Made by a program: the position numbers and the translations under genes. Of a stretch of DNA of 64,000 bases, positions 13,313 to 24,900 are shown in pieces. The notes beneath the pieces are model-generated. The model made no database searches. It saw nothing but the letters and a program-made list of their open reading frames with translations, and had not been told where the DNA came from. Every line of letters starts with the position of its first letter. The first letter of the stretch is position 1. The stretch lies in assembly GCA_007922225.1 (NCBI GenBank), contig ML679959.1, forward strand, positions 25,864,431 through 25,928,430, in the 5' to 3' direction. This stretch comes from Emydura subglobosa (taxonomy: Eukaryota; Chordata; Testudines; Chelidae).

Positions 13313-14509
13313 AAGCAAAGCTCAAGATAAGGAGTAAATTCAGAAGCTTCACTTCAGATTGTCCTACAGAGCATTTTACTAGGAACCTCACATTTCTACA
13401 TGGAACATTTCATTATGGACAAAGACTGAACTCAGCAATGTCAAAATGTGTATTCCAGATATCTCCATGGATCCAGTACTGGGATAGAAGAACCTCAAGG
13501 TCATCAGTTTCAGCCTAGGTCCATAGTGATCAGAAGTGTTACCATCGAAACACTGTTTGGTGATCTGTGAAAGATGAGCTCAGAAGATTTCAGTCCAACT
13601 CTTTCTGGAGAGAAGTCCACATCACAAAACCACCATAACTGGACCTTCTGCCGGCAGTCTTGACAGAGCAGCAAATTACTGAACTGGCTCTGAGAGTGCA
13701 GTACCCTTTGACAGCCCTAAAGATGGTCACTCCAGAACAGGGACAGGACTTCTACAGAGTTACTGCCAATAAGAGAAGACTTCAGTCTCCTGAGCTATCA
13801 ACGTTGCACCTCTCATGAACACCAGATTAATTAAATTAAACAATAATTTAGGAAATATTTTTGTAACTGTGTTTCGTTAAATATTTAACCTGCTTGTTTC
13901 ATTTCCTTTTTTAGTGTATGTATATTATTTTTCTTAAAGTGTTTGAGTCATTTTTCCCCTATGAAGAAATGATTCTGCTACTAAATGAAATGTACAGTAT
14001 TTGATTAGTTTAGCCAAATAAATTTTTATCTGATTCATCTAGGAAAACTGTTGTTAACAATGACCACATTCTGCTACGTTCATTTTCCATGCCTACCATC
14101 CATTGTGAAAATCATGCTTTTTAGCCTTGACTTGTAACACAAAAGAAAGGAACAGGTGAATTAGTCACTTCAGTAACAAATGGTAATAGGTGGATTCGAG
14201 CTAATTCCAGTTACCTAACCGCAGGAGTAATTTTTTGCCTTGCTTTAGATATCATTGTGGCGTCATGAAGACTGATGTGGGAAGAAGAGAACAAAAGTTA
14301 CTTGTCATGTGCACCTCAACACTGATTTCTATTGCAGACCTCCTTTACGCAATCAAAAGTTAAAAACAACTCAACATCACAGGCTAAATAAGATTCAACT
14401 GACAGAACTCGAAAACCCACTTGTCCAAAACTAATAGGAAGATTTGCCAGGTGGGTGCCATCAACTTTTGAAAGATCTAAACTCTTTAAAAAATATAAAC
14501 CATCATAAG

Positions 14510-14769
14510 TAGGGGCCCTACCAAATTCACGTCCGTTCTAGTCCATTTCACAACCGCTGTATTTGAAAATTGGTTAATTTCACAATTTCAGATGTTTTCA
14601 TCTGAAATTTCACAGTAGGGATCTCAGAGGGGGGTTGCAAACCTGTTGTAAGGGGGTGCTGTGAGTGCCCCAGCCCAGCCAGGACTAGCAGCGAGGGGTC
14701 CCCGCCTGGGGCACCCCCAGCAGCATAGGGAGATCAGATTTCACAGTCCGTGAAATTGGTAGGGCCCTA
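14510..14769. mobile_element. Non-autonomous hAT-type element (TAGGGCCCTACCAA family)
   Basis: Left end TAGGGGCCCTACCAAATTCACG; right end GTGAAATTGGTAGGGCCCTA. These are inverted repeats of about 20 bp. The flanks are ATCATAAG (14502-14509) and CTCATAAG (14770-14777), an 8-bp duplication with one mismatch. The interior has a short palindrome (ATTTCAGATG...CATCTGAAAT) and no ORF. Confidence 0.85.
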
Positions 14770-14965
14770 CTCATAAGGGCTAGAAACTTAACCTTCCAAA
14801 CATGAGACTAGGATAAACCAATACAGTGCTGTGTTGAGAACACAGACAAACAACTCCAGTTTACCTGCGGCTGCTCATAGCTTTTCTAGGTTGCAGCAGA
14901 ATGAAAACTGACATAGTCTTGTCAGTTTTACTGCTCCTAATGGCAAGCCTGTGAGTGACAGTGAA

Positions 14966-15455
14966 TGCCAGGGAGCCAGCTGCAGCAGGGTCAGTCTCCT
15001 AGCAACACAATGGTCACAGTTGATCCAGACAGGGGCTGCCTGATTGGTTCGGCCAGAGCGAGCAGCAGCAGCCAGAGCTTACTGGCTGCTCAATGCATTC
15101 CTGCTTCCTGTGCCTGCTCCTGCCCAGTCTGCTCTTACGCCCACTTCACTTCCTGCCCTTACTCTGGCTCTGACCCCTGGCTCCGCTTCTTGACCAGGTC
15201 TCCAGCTCGCTCATTGGCTCTGGAAGTTGGCTTCTGATCCTCCAGCTGCACTTCCTACATCTCACTCACTGGCTCTGGCTCTCGGCTTCTGATCTCTGGC
15301 TCTGACCCTCAGCCCCACTTTCAACTACTTCCCCGGGAATCCCGTGATCCTGGATTTTTATTCCAACTAGGTTCTGTTGTAGCCTCCAGGCCTGGCCATC
15401 CCCATGGCTCTGACCATTAGGCCCAACTGCCTAGGTCCTAGTCGTGATCCTGACA
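14966..15455 (+). repeat. 5' LTR of the chromovirus
   Basis: 490 bp from TGCCAGGGAGCCAGCTGCAG to GTGATCCTGACA. It is alignable along its length to the 3' LTR, including AGCAGCAGCCAGAG, CTGGCTGCTCAA and CAGGCCTGGCCA. It is rich in GGCTCTGACC-type words, and the first base pairs differ from the 3' copy by C for T. Confidence 0.92.
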
Positions 15456-16034
15456 GTTTGAGCAGCTCAAGCGAGAAAGACCGAAGATCGGGCTTTGGCT
15501 ATGAGATTCACCCGTTAAGGCCTCCCGCTTTCTGACAGAGGTAGTGGGCATGTTGTAGAGGCTGTAAACCCAGATTGCAGCCCTGCAGGCACACGTCTCA
15601 CTACCCAGAGCCCTCAGGAACCAAAGATTCTGCTGCTGGCTCAGTCTGAATGCAAGAAATTTAATGAATCAACGCCGGCTCCTGTTCACGCTATGAACCC
15701 AGTTTCCCACTCACCAGGCCCAAATAGGGCTCCTTATTAAGCCTGTTAACCGGGACCCTCCTGGGGCAGCTTGAGGTATTCATCAGAGCAACAGCAATTG
15801 TCTTTAATGACCCAAATCACACCTGCTCTGCTAAGACTGTGCCCGGGGAATGGACCAGACAGGTTCACAGTGGAATTCCGGTGCTTGGCGGCCTACACTA
15901 CATGCTCTGGTCAAGCCATGCATCAACAATTGCCTGACTGAATATCAACTAGAAAGGGAGCCCAGTTTTGACTCCCCGCAAGCCAACCAAATTCAGCCCT
16001 GCCTTACTGACATAGGAGCTGGTGACATGCCATA

Positions 16035-16150
16035 GACTTATGCCTATATTGTGGGGAACCTGGGCACTATAACCACGGGTGCACCGGTAAGACTCATGTC
16101 CTGCCCCAGTCTGGAAAACCCCTTTTGTCAACCGGTACCCTGGTTGTCGT
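16035..16150 (+). pseudogene. Chromovirus gag remnant with CCHC zinc knuckle
   Basis: The frame reads CLYCGEPGHYNHGC at 16041-16082, an exact CX2CX4HX4C knuckle that binds RNA in retroelement gag proteins. The frame stays open for some 20 further codons after the knuckle and ends at a stop. The gag upstream of it is broken. A frame with features like the protease start (ELRILVDRGASDNF, near 16205) follows, then the coding sequence jumps to the pol end. Confidence 0.8.
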
Positions 16151-16489
16151 TGGCCAACAAGCCACCACCCTTTAATTTCCTCTTTGGTTACAACATCCTG
16201 CCATGTCTGAGATCGAACTGCGGATACTGGTGGACAGAGGAGCTTCTGACAACTTCAGGGACCTAGATTTTGCTTGGACCCATAACTTATCACTCAGTGA
16301 CCAAGCATCCCCAAGTTGTCTGACTGCACTGGTGGATCCTCCCCTCTCCTCAGGCCCAATTACCCATCAAATGACACTGATGACTGTGACCACACCGCCA
16401 AGTTGCCCCAACACTAAGTGGGCGGTAAAGTCCAGGTGTCCGCTCAACATCTCAAATCCTCCCACCCACCTACCAAATTAGACCATCAA

Positions 16490-16850
16490 TATCTGGGTCC
16501 CTTTGAGATTGCTGAACAAGTTGACCCAGTAGTAATCCAATGACTCCAACTGCCCAAATCCCTGAACATCCATCTGGTTTTTCACGTGTCCCTCCTGAGG
16601 CCCTACATAGAAAATCCCTTCCCAGCAACCCTGTTCCTCCCCCTCCCATGGAGGTTTTGAGTCAGGAAGAACATGAGACCCAAGAAATCCTGGCTTCTAA
16701 GCGAATCTGAGGTAGACTTCTGCTGGACCGGGAGGGTTATGGCCTGGAAGAATGGTCTTGGGAACCAGAAAGGAACGTCCATGCCTTGGAGCTCATACAT
16801 GCTTTTCATCAGAAGAACCCAGAAAAATTGGGCCCTAAGGCCCGTAAAAA
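16490..16850 (+). pseudogene. Chromovirus pol C-terminus with chromodomain, broken
   Basis: GPFEIAEQVDPVVIQ and HLVFHVSLLRPYIENPFP are the typical integrase tail of chromoviruses. A chromodomain follows, read as EEHETQEILASKRI, then, after an in-frame TGA, GRLLLDREGYGLEEWSWEPE and RNVHALELIHAFHQ. Chromodomains direct integration toward marked chromatin. Stops in the middle show it is dead. Confidence 0.82.
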
Positions 16851-16872
16851 GGCACCCTGGACAGGAGAGTGC

Positions 16873-17328
16873 TGTCAGGGAGCCAGTTGCAGGAGGGTCA
16901 CTGGCCCAGCAACACACTGGGCACCGTTGATCCTGGCAGAGGCTGACTGATGGATTGCACTTCCTGACTGGTGGAGGGGTGGAGCTAGCTCCTACTTCAC
17001 TCAGCAGCAGCCAGAGTTCGCTGGCTGCTCAACACATTCCAAGCCTGCAGCTGCGCTTGGACCTGCTTCCTGTGTTACTTCTGCCCTGCCCAGCCTGCTC
17101 CTGTGCCTGTTTCAGTTCCTGTCCTTAGCGATCCTTGGCTCTGACCTCTGGTTCCACTTCCTGACCACATCTCCAGCTCACCTATTGGCTTGGGCTTTGA
17201 CCCTCAGCTCTGCTCTCCACTATGCCCCTGGGCCTCCCGTGTGGCTCCTGCTCTAACCTCCAGGCCTGGCCACCCCATGGGTCTGACCACTAGGCCCCAC
17301 TGCCCACATCCCAGTCATAATCCTGACA
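16873..17328 (+). repeat. 3' LTR of the chromovirus
   Basis: 456 bp from TGTCAGGGAGCCAGTTGCAG to CATAATCCTGACA. It is shorter than the 5' LTR (490 bp) because of small indels. The two have clearly diverged, so the insertion is old. It is followed directly by the duplicated GTGAA. Confidence 0.92.
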
Positions 17329-19269
17329 GTGAAACTGTTAAGATTAAAACCAATAACAGCCTGTTGCAGCCTGAAAGAGCTAGGAGCAGCAGCAGAGGTA
17401 GGAACTAGGAGCTGTTCACTGGAAACACACCCCCCCCACCCCCCAAAAAAACTGGAGGCTGGAGAGGAGGAGATTAGTGGAGACCCCTTATGACCACTCG
17501 AGGCAACTAAGAGCATCTGGGTAGGGAGGCAGAACAGAGAATTATTCCTTCCAGCAGCCAGAGGGGTTGGAGGGCTTCCAATTTATCACCCAGATATTAG
17601 CAGACAGATACAAAAGATGGAGTGCCCCAGAGTAGGGTTCAGAAGCAGCATCTTGTTTGGACTCCTGTTAATCTCTCTTTTCCCCAGCTGTCCGCTCCAG
17701 GAGTAAGGGGGGGAAGAAGAGAGATAAGTAGTGTCACTTGCTTGCAGAAGATCTACTCACTCAGAATACCAATGGCAGCCACCACTCTCAGCAGTTTTCT
17801 TTGCAGACACAAGGGCTACAGATTTAGATTTCTGAAGGCACTAAGGACTGTTAGACCCCATCTGCCTGTTGTGCCTTTGAAAATGCCCCCCTTTAAAAAA
17901 GTTAGTATCTTGACAGCTTAAATTCTGGAGCACAAATACAGTTGTCTCCCTGGCTACTAGGATCTGATAAGCCTTTCAAACCCTGATTATACAGATTAAC
18001 AATAATGCATTACTGAGAAAAAGACGTTCACTCCTACAGTATTTAACATGTGAACACATAGCACATACAGCAAACACTACAAAACTTGCACTGCAAAGAT
18101 GCAATGGGAAAGCGGGTCCCAAGTATTCCAGAGCTGTGGCCTGCGGATGGTAACAAACTGAGGTCACCCAGCTCTAACCCAGGCCCCATTGTCCTTATCA
18201 GCTCATGGAAACATACCTAGCTAGAGCTCTCATTACACATTTAGCCGAGTTAGCTCAATTTACATGCACAATAAACCCACAAAACACAGCTGAACCATTT
18301 TTTGCTCAAACTTGGAAAAAAAAAATCCTTAAGGCAGAGAACAAGCCCTAAAAGTCAGTGCTTCTAAGTTGAAAGTTTCAGAAAGGTACAAGCAAGTGGA
18401 AAGAAGGGGGCAGAGGGAACCTCTTAGGCAACCTTAACTATAGTCACTGCCACTGCTATTATTTTACAGAGTCCTGTTTTTGTGAGTTATCCATGTGGAG
18501 CGGGGATAGCCTGTGTATGTGGTCAGCATACAAGGAAACCTCTTAGGAGCAGAGTTCAAGAACACAATAGATTTGTTGGACAAGGATGGGTTTTGGCAAG
18601 GTGACAGTGCTTTATTAACCTTACTGAACCCTTTTGGCAGAGAAAGTATCAGGAGCTTTTATGAGAATAGGTGCCATTCTCACAGTACAAACTGCTACTG
18701 TTTGCACTGCTGTTTCCTTATCAGCAAGTCTGAAGAACTGCTTTAGTATCTGATAAAACTGGCTCAAATTCAGATGAACTTCAGATTACAGATGAGCATA
18801 AGTGAGGATATAACACTGTAAAAGCAATACTGTGTACAGAACATTTCATGTTTTTCCTGGTCTTGGGCAGATCTGCAAGGTTTTACTGAATGCAGATACT
18901 TACAATACAAATATGAAGTGTGAAATATTTGTATTGCAACATTAACTGCTGGAGACACTGCAATCACATTAACAGCTTGATACCAAGAGGCAGGAGAGTG
19001 AAGAGAAAAAAGTTAGGCTACCTGAATTCCCAAAATGTAACAGTGGGAAATCTTCTATCAATATTCACAGATTGTATCATATATCCCCCTTATATGTGCA
19101 CTTTGGAGATGGGAACACAGAAATCAAGAGTCCTTTAACCACGACCAAAGCAGACATTGTAATGAGGATCAAATGACGCAGACTGACACACAAAGCACAT
19201 AGTACAGCAACTGGTTCTTGCAGATATGTCGTCCATAAGATTCCACCGTTGGTGCACAAGGTCAGATTC

Positions 19270-19640
19270 TTTTAAATATCAGTGTTGATGGGAGCCGGAC
19301 CTGTATCCTGAGTGCTCTCTTCCTTTCTGCAGCCGAGGGCATACAGAGCAAGAGGACTGTCACCCGCACTCAGTTCCTTCATCAATAAGAATTCCCCAAG
19401 AGCTGGAATACGACCAGCGGGAAAGGAGGGCAGGTCACTGAATGTGTGGGGACACCATCTCAAAGCACCACAGTTCGTGTAAGGTTGGTAACCATACTCT
19501 GTTCTTCGATTGATTGTCCACACAGCTGCACTCTTGATGACTAACAAGCAGCTGCCCCAGTGCTAGGAGGTAGGCGAGAGGACGCCCTACCTGAAGGGCG
19601 ATTATAGACAGCCCAACCAAACCTAGTATTCAACCTAGAA
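19270..19640 (-). mobile_element. DIRS-like element terminal segment (probable)
   Basis: CATCTCAAAGCACCACAGTTCGTGTAAGGTTGGTAACC, with TTCTTCGATTGATTGTCCACAC after it, parallels CATCTTGAAGAATTTCCAGTTACTGG with TTCTTCACGTGACAG...TTCCAC at 60393-60460, where it borders a recombinase remnant. The orientation relative to the recombinase coding remnant at 20.5-21.8 kb is the same as at 60.4 kb. It is probably the outer end of that copy, separated by later insertions. Confidence 0.5.
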
Positions 19641-19719
19641 GCTTGAACCAAGAAATGATGAGTGGTAAAGATGTGGACTGAACCCCACAAAACTGCTGTA
19701 GAGCTTGGCTAAGCAAACC

Positions 19720-19988
19720 CTTAGGATACGTCTACACTGCAATCAAAAACCCGTGGCTGGCCCGTGCCAGCCGACTTGGACTTGGGCTGTTTAAATGCAG
19801 TGTAGACATTCGGGCTCTGGCTGGAGCCCAGGCTCTAGGACCCTGTGAGGAGGGAGGGTCCCAGAGCTCTGGCTGAGCCAATCGCCTACTCTGCAATTAT
19901 AAATCCCTTTAGCCTGAATCCCACAAGCTCAAGTGAGATGGCATGGGCCAGTCGTGGGTGTCTAACGGCAGTGTAGACATACTCTCAA
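19720..19988. mobile_element. MITE-like inverted-repeat element
   Basis: Left end TTAGGATACGTCTACACTGC; right end GGCAGTGTAGACATACTCTCAA, reverse complement TTGAGAGTATGTCTACACTGCC. The two inverted ends share GTCTACACTGC exactly. The 270-bp interior holds words such as CCAGTCGTGGGTGTCTAA and no ORF. I could not find a clear target duplication. Confidence 0.75.
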
Positions 19989-20137
19989 GTTTGCAGGAAG
20001 CTGGGGCATAAATCTATCGCACGCTAGCGTGCCCGCACTCAGTGTCCATGTGGAACCTGCTGCCATGCACTAGAAGTTCCCTAGTGTGCTCTGATCTACC
20101 CTGCTTTGAAATCGGAGTAGGTTCAAGTACACTGAAG

Positions 20138-20370
20138 CTTGGTCTATATCACCAACTTATGTCGGTAAAACTACATTGCCCGGGGATGGGGAAAATCCAC
20201 ACCCCTGAGTGATGTAGTTATACCAACATAACCCACACTGTAGACAGCACTATGTCAGCCGGAGGGCTTCTCCCATCAACATAAGTACCGCCGCTCGGGG
20301 AAGTGGAGTACATATGACGATGAGAGAAGCTGTCGATGGTAGCCACTGCAGTGCTGTAAGTGTAGACAAG
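20138..20370. mobile_element. MITE-like element, CTTGGTCTA family
   Basis: Left CTTGGTCTATATCACCAACTTATGTCGG; right GTAAGTGTAGACAAG (reverse complement CTTGTCTACACTTAC). Interior words CACCCCTGAGTGATGTAGTTATACC and GGAGGGCTTCTCCCATCAACATAAG are typical of a repeated, self-complementary non-autonomous element. The 20218-20520 frames inside are incidental. Confidence 0.65.
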
Positions 20371-20516
20371 AAATGTCCAGAGCATGGCAGCCAGATCCAC
20401 GTGGACACTTGGTGCCCAGCACGCAGGGGTGGCGTCCATTTACACCCCATCTTGCTGTGCACTGTTTATTTAGACAGACTCCTACATCTCTGTGATATGG
20501 GGAGGCTACAAGTTAC

Positions 20517-21750
20517 CTAAGCAGGGCAGAGAAGCCACCTGAGTCCCAGTGGAAGGAGACCTAACCTGTCCAGGTGGCCCTTACTTAGCCACAATGTCCT
20601 GACAGTCTGAGATTCACTTACCCCCTCAATGATACAGGTTTGCCCTTTAATCCTCTCAGCAAATGCCAGGAAGAGTCTAGGTATATACCTGAATGGCTTG
20701 GTTCTATCCAAATAGAATGAGTGTTATCCAATGTGTGATGTTTCATTTAACCCAGGGTGGAATGTCATTTAGGGAAGAAAACCTGGAAGGGAATAGACCA
20801 GTGGTTCCCAACCTTTTTGGCTCGAGGGCCACAAATATGATTTTTACAACCCTGAAGGGCCACCAGTCTCCGACAGCAGCCCCCTGCCTTCCCTCCGCCA
20901 CTGCAGCCAGAGGGAAGGAATTCAGTGAGGAGGATCTCCCGTCCCTCTGGCTGCAGCAGGGAAACCATGTGCTCCACCTGGGTCCCTAGGCAGAAGCTCC
21001 CTTCTGCAGCCAGGGGGATGGGAGATCAGTGCTCCCCTCCCTCTGGCTTCAGCAGGACCCAGCGCCTAGGGACCCAGGCAGAGCACTTTGTCATGCTCCC
21101 TGCTACAACCAAGGGGAGGGAAGCGCTGATCTCCCATCCCATTAGCTGCAGCAAGGAGCCTGCACCGGCAATGCGCTCTGCGTGGATACTTAGTCAGCGG
21201 CTCCCTTCTGCAGCCAGCAGGAGGGGAGCCGCAGGCCACTTTTGGCCCATGGGCCACAGATTGAGAACCACTGGAATAGACTGATGTGGAACTCAAAAGC
21301 CACCTTACCCAGGAACTTCACATTAGGCCTGAAGGTGACTATCCTCATGAAAGACTGTTGTGGGGAAGAGGAATGGGGGGCCTGCCATGAAAACCTGGAT
21401 CTCTCCTATCCCTCTAGCTGACATGAGGCTACCAAAAAGGCTGCCTTCACTGACAGGTGGTAAAGAAAACAAGCTCAATGGGGGAGACCCATTACTCCAG
21501 TTAACACAAAGTTAAGGTTTCAGGAAGGAGGGGTTCTCTGACTCATGGGAAAACATGTGAGCCATTTGTGGAATCTCAACCCCATGAGCTGCAAGAAAAT
21601 GGTGTAGCCTTGTACCAGAAGATGATTTGCAGAGATCACTGTCATGTGTACTCATACTGAGCTAAGGGACAGAAAATGATTGTTTTAGGGAAAGAAAATA
21701 GTTCAGAGAAGGATGACTGAAGTGCAAGTGCTTGTTTGGACCTCTGCTAT
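20517..21750 (-). mobile_element. DIRS-like element: tyrosine recombinase remnant, interrupted
   Basis: On minus, joined across small frameshifts, there are blocks RTPPS, NLNFVLTGVMGLPH, LSVKAAFLVAS, SARGIGEIQVFMAGPPF, KFLGKVAFEFHIS, then DRTKPF, PRLFLAFAERIKGQ. These are the successive conserved parts of the phage-integrase-like recombinase of vertebrate DIRS elements. The first catalytic Arg region (SAR) is present. DIRS elements integrate by recombinase instead of integrase. The copy is broken by a 475-bp hAT element (20799-21273) in the middle of the recombinase and by frameshifts and stops. The right limit is approximate. Confidence 0.72.
20799..21273. mobile_element. Non-autonomous hAT element with perfect 8-bp duplication
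   Basis: Ends are CAGTGGTTCCCAACC and TGAGAACCACTG, inverted with one mismatch in the first ten bases. The flanks are GAATAGAC at 20791-20798 and again at 21274-21281, identical. The 475-bp interior is GC-rich, with repeated units CTCCC...CTGCAGC(C/A)A and no ORF of its own. It sits inside the recombinase remnant of the surrounding DIRS-like copy, so it is younger than that copy. Confidence 0.95.
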
Positions 21751-22929
21751 ACCTGATTGTGACAGCTGATCCCTTCACAGAGCAATGAAGAAGTAGATAT
21801 ATCTGTGTGCAGAGTACCCTGGAGAGTGAAGCCACCAATAAGTGATACTTTCCACTTGTTCACTGCAGCACTTACTCCTAAATTAAGCAGTTTCTGATCA
21901 GCTTTATCAGGCAGTGAAGTCAATCATACAGCTTGGTTTATTCTATTCTGTATATGTTCACATGCCATGCTCATCACTATAGTCTCTGAGTCTCTTCCAG
22001 TAGTGCAGTAAGTAACTTGACTAACATCCGTCACCTGTGGTTTATACTCTCATCCTCTCCCCAGTACGAGAATTGGGTGTGAAGTTAAATTGGGCGGGGG
22101 GGACTCTGGTTTTTGAGATATGGATTTTTGGGGTTTGTTTAGAATACAGGTTGGCTGAAATCTCTCTCGTTTGAAATGATGGCATCTTTCCTTAGCATGA
22201 ATCCTTGAGGCTTTGCTGTCCTAAAAAGCTCATCAGAAGCTTCTGTTTGAGTATTGCACTGCTCCCGTTACGTACCATTTATTCCAGTCTTGCCACTGCT
22301 CACAAAGGACAATATTTAGCCACATGCAGGGCCCCTGCAAAGGTCTATGAGCACTGAAGTCCTCACAATTTGGCTCAAGTACGTCACGCATAGGTCTTGC
22401 GGATTCTCCATGCACAGCAGTGAATTTCACCCTTATACATTCCTTTCGCCTATTTGCCTCTCTGTGCTGTTGATACAATAGTGATTTGTTTCAAGGAGAA
22501 GGGATTTTTATATAGGGAAGAGCCAAGATACAACAGCTTAGTACAAGAGATCTTTATATCATGGACGAAACGCGCAATGGACAGCATGAACGCACATTTT
22601 CTCAAAGGAAATCTAGTTACACCGTACACAATGAGGGACACTTGAACAGGCCAAGGGTCCAATCCACCAAACACACATCCGTGTACAAGTGTCTTTACTC
22701 AGGTAGTAGCCCCACTGAGTCCAATGGAACTACTTGATGAATGAAGTCACTCATGTTTGGAGGATCAGGATCCAGTCTGTTGGTACTATCATCTGCAGCC
22801 CAAGTCTCCCTTCAAAATGTAAATATGGGGCTCTTTTTCAAAATGATATGGGCTGCATATGCACATGGTGAGGACAGAATTTGGCCCAGTAAGTCAACAT
22901 TGACATGTCATGATCCTTTCTGCAACTCT

Positions 22930-24900
22930 ATCACAGATTCAGCAATAATTGTGTCTGGAAAGCGGCTAAGTAAACCTAAAATCTGGATAAGTGAGGATAC
23001 GTGGAACTGCGTGAGAGAAAGGAAACAAGCCAAATCAAACATCAATGGTTCAAAAATAGCTCCAGAAAAAGCAGCAGAAAAAAAATCTGTATAAAACAAA
23101 GGATGAAACAGTAAAAGCAGCACAAGAACAGACAAGAGGAAAAATATATGGATTAGATCACCAAAGAAGCTGAAGTAGTTGCTGAAAGAGGGAATAGTAA
23201 AACAATTTATCAACTCAGCAAGATTCAGACCAGCCACACAGCCTGTTAAAGATAAACAAGGAAAGACAGAGAACAACAGAAAAAGAACACAGTGATGGGC
23301 AGAGCATTTTCAAGAAGGACATAAACTAAATCCACAATAAACTACTGATTTTAATAAAGAAATTGAACACCAGAGCTGGATATCTTAACATCTCACATCC
23401 CAAACGAAGAAGTAAAAAAAGATACAATAAAAATGTTAAAACCTGGGAAAACTGCAGGTGAAGACCAAGTCACTAGGAAAAGTTGAAAACTTGTAATGGT
23501 GAGACCAGTGATAAACTCACCAAACTTTTCCACAAAATGTGGGACCAGGAAAAGCCTTCAGAACAATGGATAGTCAAAATACCAAAGAAAAGTGACCTTA
23601 GCAATTGCCATTGCTGGTAAGATGCTACACTCCTTCCAGTGATAAGCAAAGTCATCCGCAATATTTCTGAAGCAGGATAAAGTAAGCAGCCTGAGGCAAA
23701 GCTAAGAGAAGAACGGGCTGGATTTTGACCTGGAAGATTGTGTGTCAATCATATTTTACCCTAAGAATAACCATCAAGAAAAGTACTAGAGTGGCAAAAA
23801 TCCACGCATCATAAATTTCAAGGCGGCATATGACAGCTTCCATCTCGATCCACTCCTCAGCACTTGACGTGTTAATTATGATTGTTGACATGCCATAACA
23901 AGATCAAGACCTAATATCAAAGAGCAGTTAAAGTAAACACAAATCTGAGCAAAAGGTTTAACGGACATTGGTGTCAAACAAGGATGCACTCTCTCACCTC
24001 TGCTCTTTGGAACTGCCATGGACTTCTCACTGAGAAAAAGCATAAATGGATACAATGCAGGCATTGCATGGCTTAACAACAGTAGCCTAGAAGATTTAGA
24101 TTTTGTTGATGACATAGCTATTCTAAGTGACAGGTCAACCAACATGCAAGCAAGGAATGAAAGACTGTCCAGCCTTACAAAAAGAAATGAGGTAAATAAT
24201 TAGTTATGAAAAAACAAATCTAATGAGAACCCGAGCAACCCCCAATCCAAGCATTTAAGTTAGAAGACAAAGGAATACAAGAAGTGAGGTCATAGACATA
24301 CCTTGGCAGTAACATGCAACCCAATTGGGATATCCAGAAGGAAATAATGTCACAAATTGGTAAGGCAGCAGCTGCAGTCACTGGCTTAAGCAAGATTTGG
24401 TCAACAAAAATCTAAGACTTAAAGACCAACCCACAAATCTTCAACTCATTTGTTTTTTACATTTTAACATATGGATGTGAAAGCTGGAAAACCACCAAGA
24501 GTATACACAGACACCTCATTGCCTTCAAAAGCAAATGTCTCAGCAAAGTACTAAATATTAAATTGAATTTAATTTATGACAAATGCTGAGATTTGTCAGA
24601 GTTCAACAGTCCTGACTCCAATATTATCCAGAAAAGATAATGGAAATATCTGGAACATGTATTAAGAATGAAGCCAGAGCATCTGCCAGGACAGGCATGC
24701 TATTGGGCAGCTGGAGGAACATGTAAAAAGTGGCCAACTGAAAGAATCCCTCCCATCCAACATATTTAGAGAGGGAAAACTTATGGGACTTAATAAAAGA
24801 CATGCAAACAGAGGCCCCAAACAGAGAGGAATGGTGGAACCTTATTTGTGCTCTATGTGACATCTGATGGCACAGAAAGGATACAGATTCAGAATAAGAC
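22930..24900 (+). mobile_element. Eroded non-LTR LINE (RTE-like) open reading frame 3' half
   Basis: The conceptual blocks, read across frameshifts, are WISEDTWNCVRERKQAKSNI, VKQGCTLSPLLFGTAMDFSL, LEDLDFVDDIAILS (24093-24128), TYLGSNMQPNWDIQKEI, FNSFVFYILTYGCESWKTT and KYLEHVLRMKPEHLPGQAC. This is the usual order of the reverse transcriptase and C-terminal region in an RTE-like LINE. FVDD replaces the FADD catalytic box at 24102-24113. Stops and frameshifts are many. The exact clade is uncertain. Confidence 0.75.

Larger units (their letters stand above)
14961..17333 (+). mobile_element. Ty3/gypsy chromovirus, internally deleted, with 5-bp target duplication
   Basis: Two direct LTRs (14966-15455 and 16873-17328) flank an interior of only about 1.4 kb. 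Both begin TG and end TGACA, and the whole is flanked by GTGAA on both sides (14961-14965 and 17329-17333). The interior keeps the end of gag with a CCHC zinc knuckle (16041-16082) and the end of pol with a chromodomain (about 16640-16830). Protease, reverse transcriptase, RNase H and most of integrase are missing. Gag and chromodomain with LTRs of this size fit the vertebrate Sushi-like chromoviruses. It lies antisense to DIS3L2. Confidence 0.93.

Noticed and set aside
13081..13518. 145-codon open frame on plus
   Set aside because: It passes through the G homopolymer, giving a Gly run only. Shadow of low complexity.
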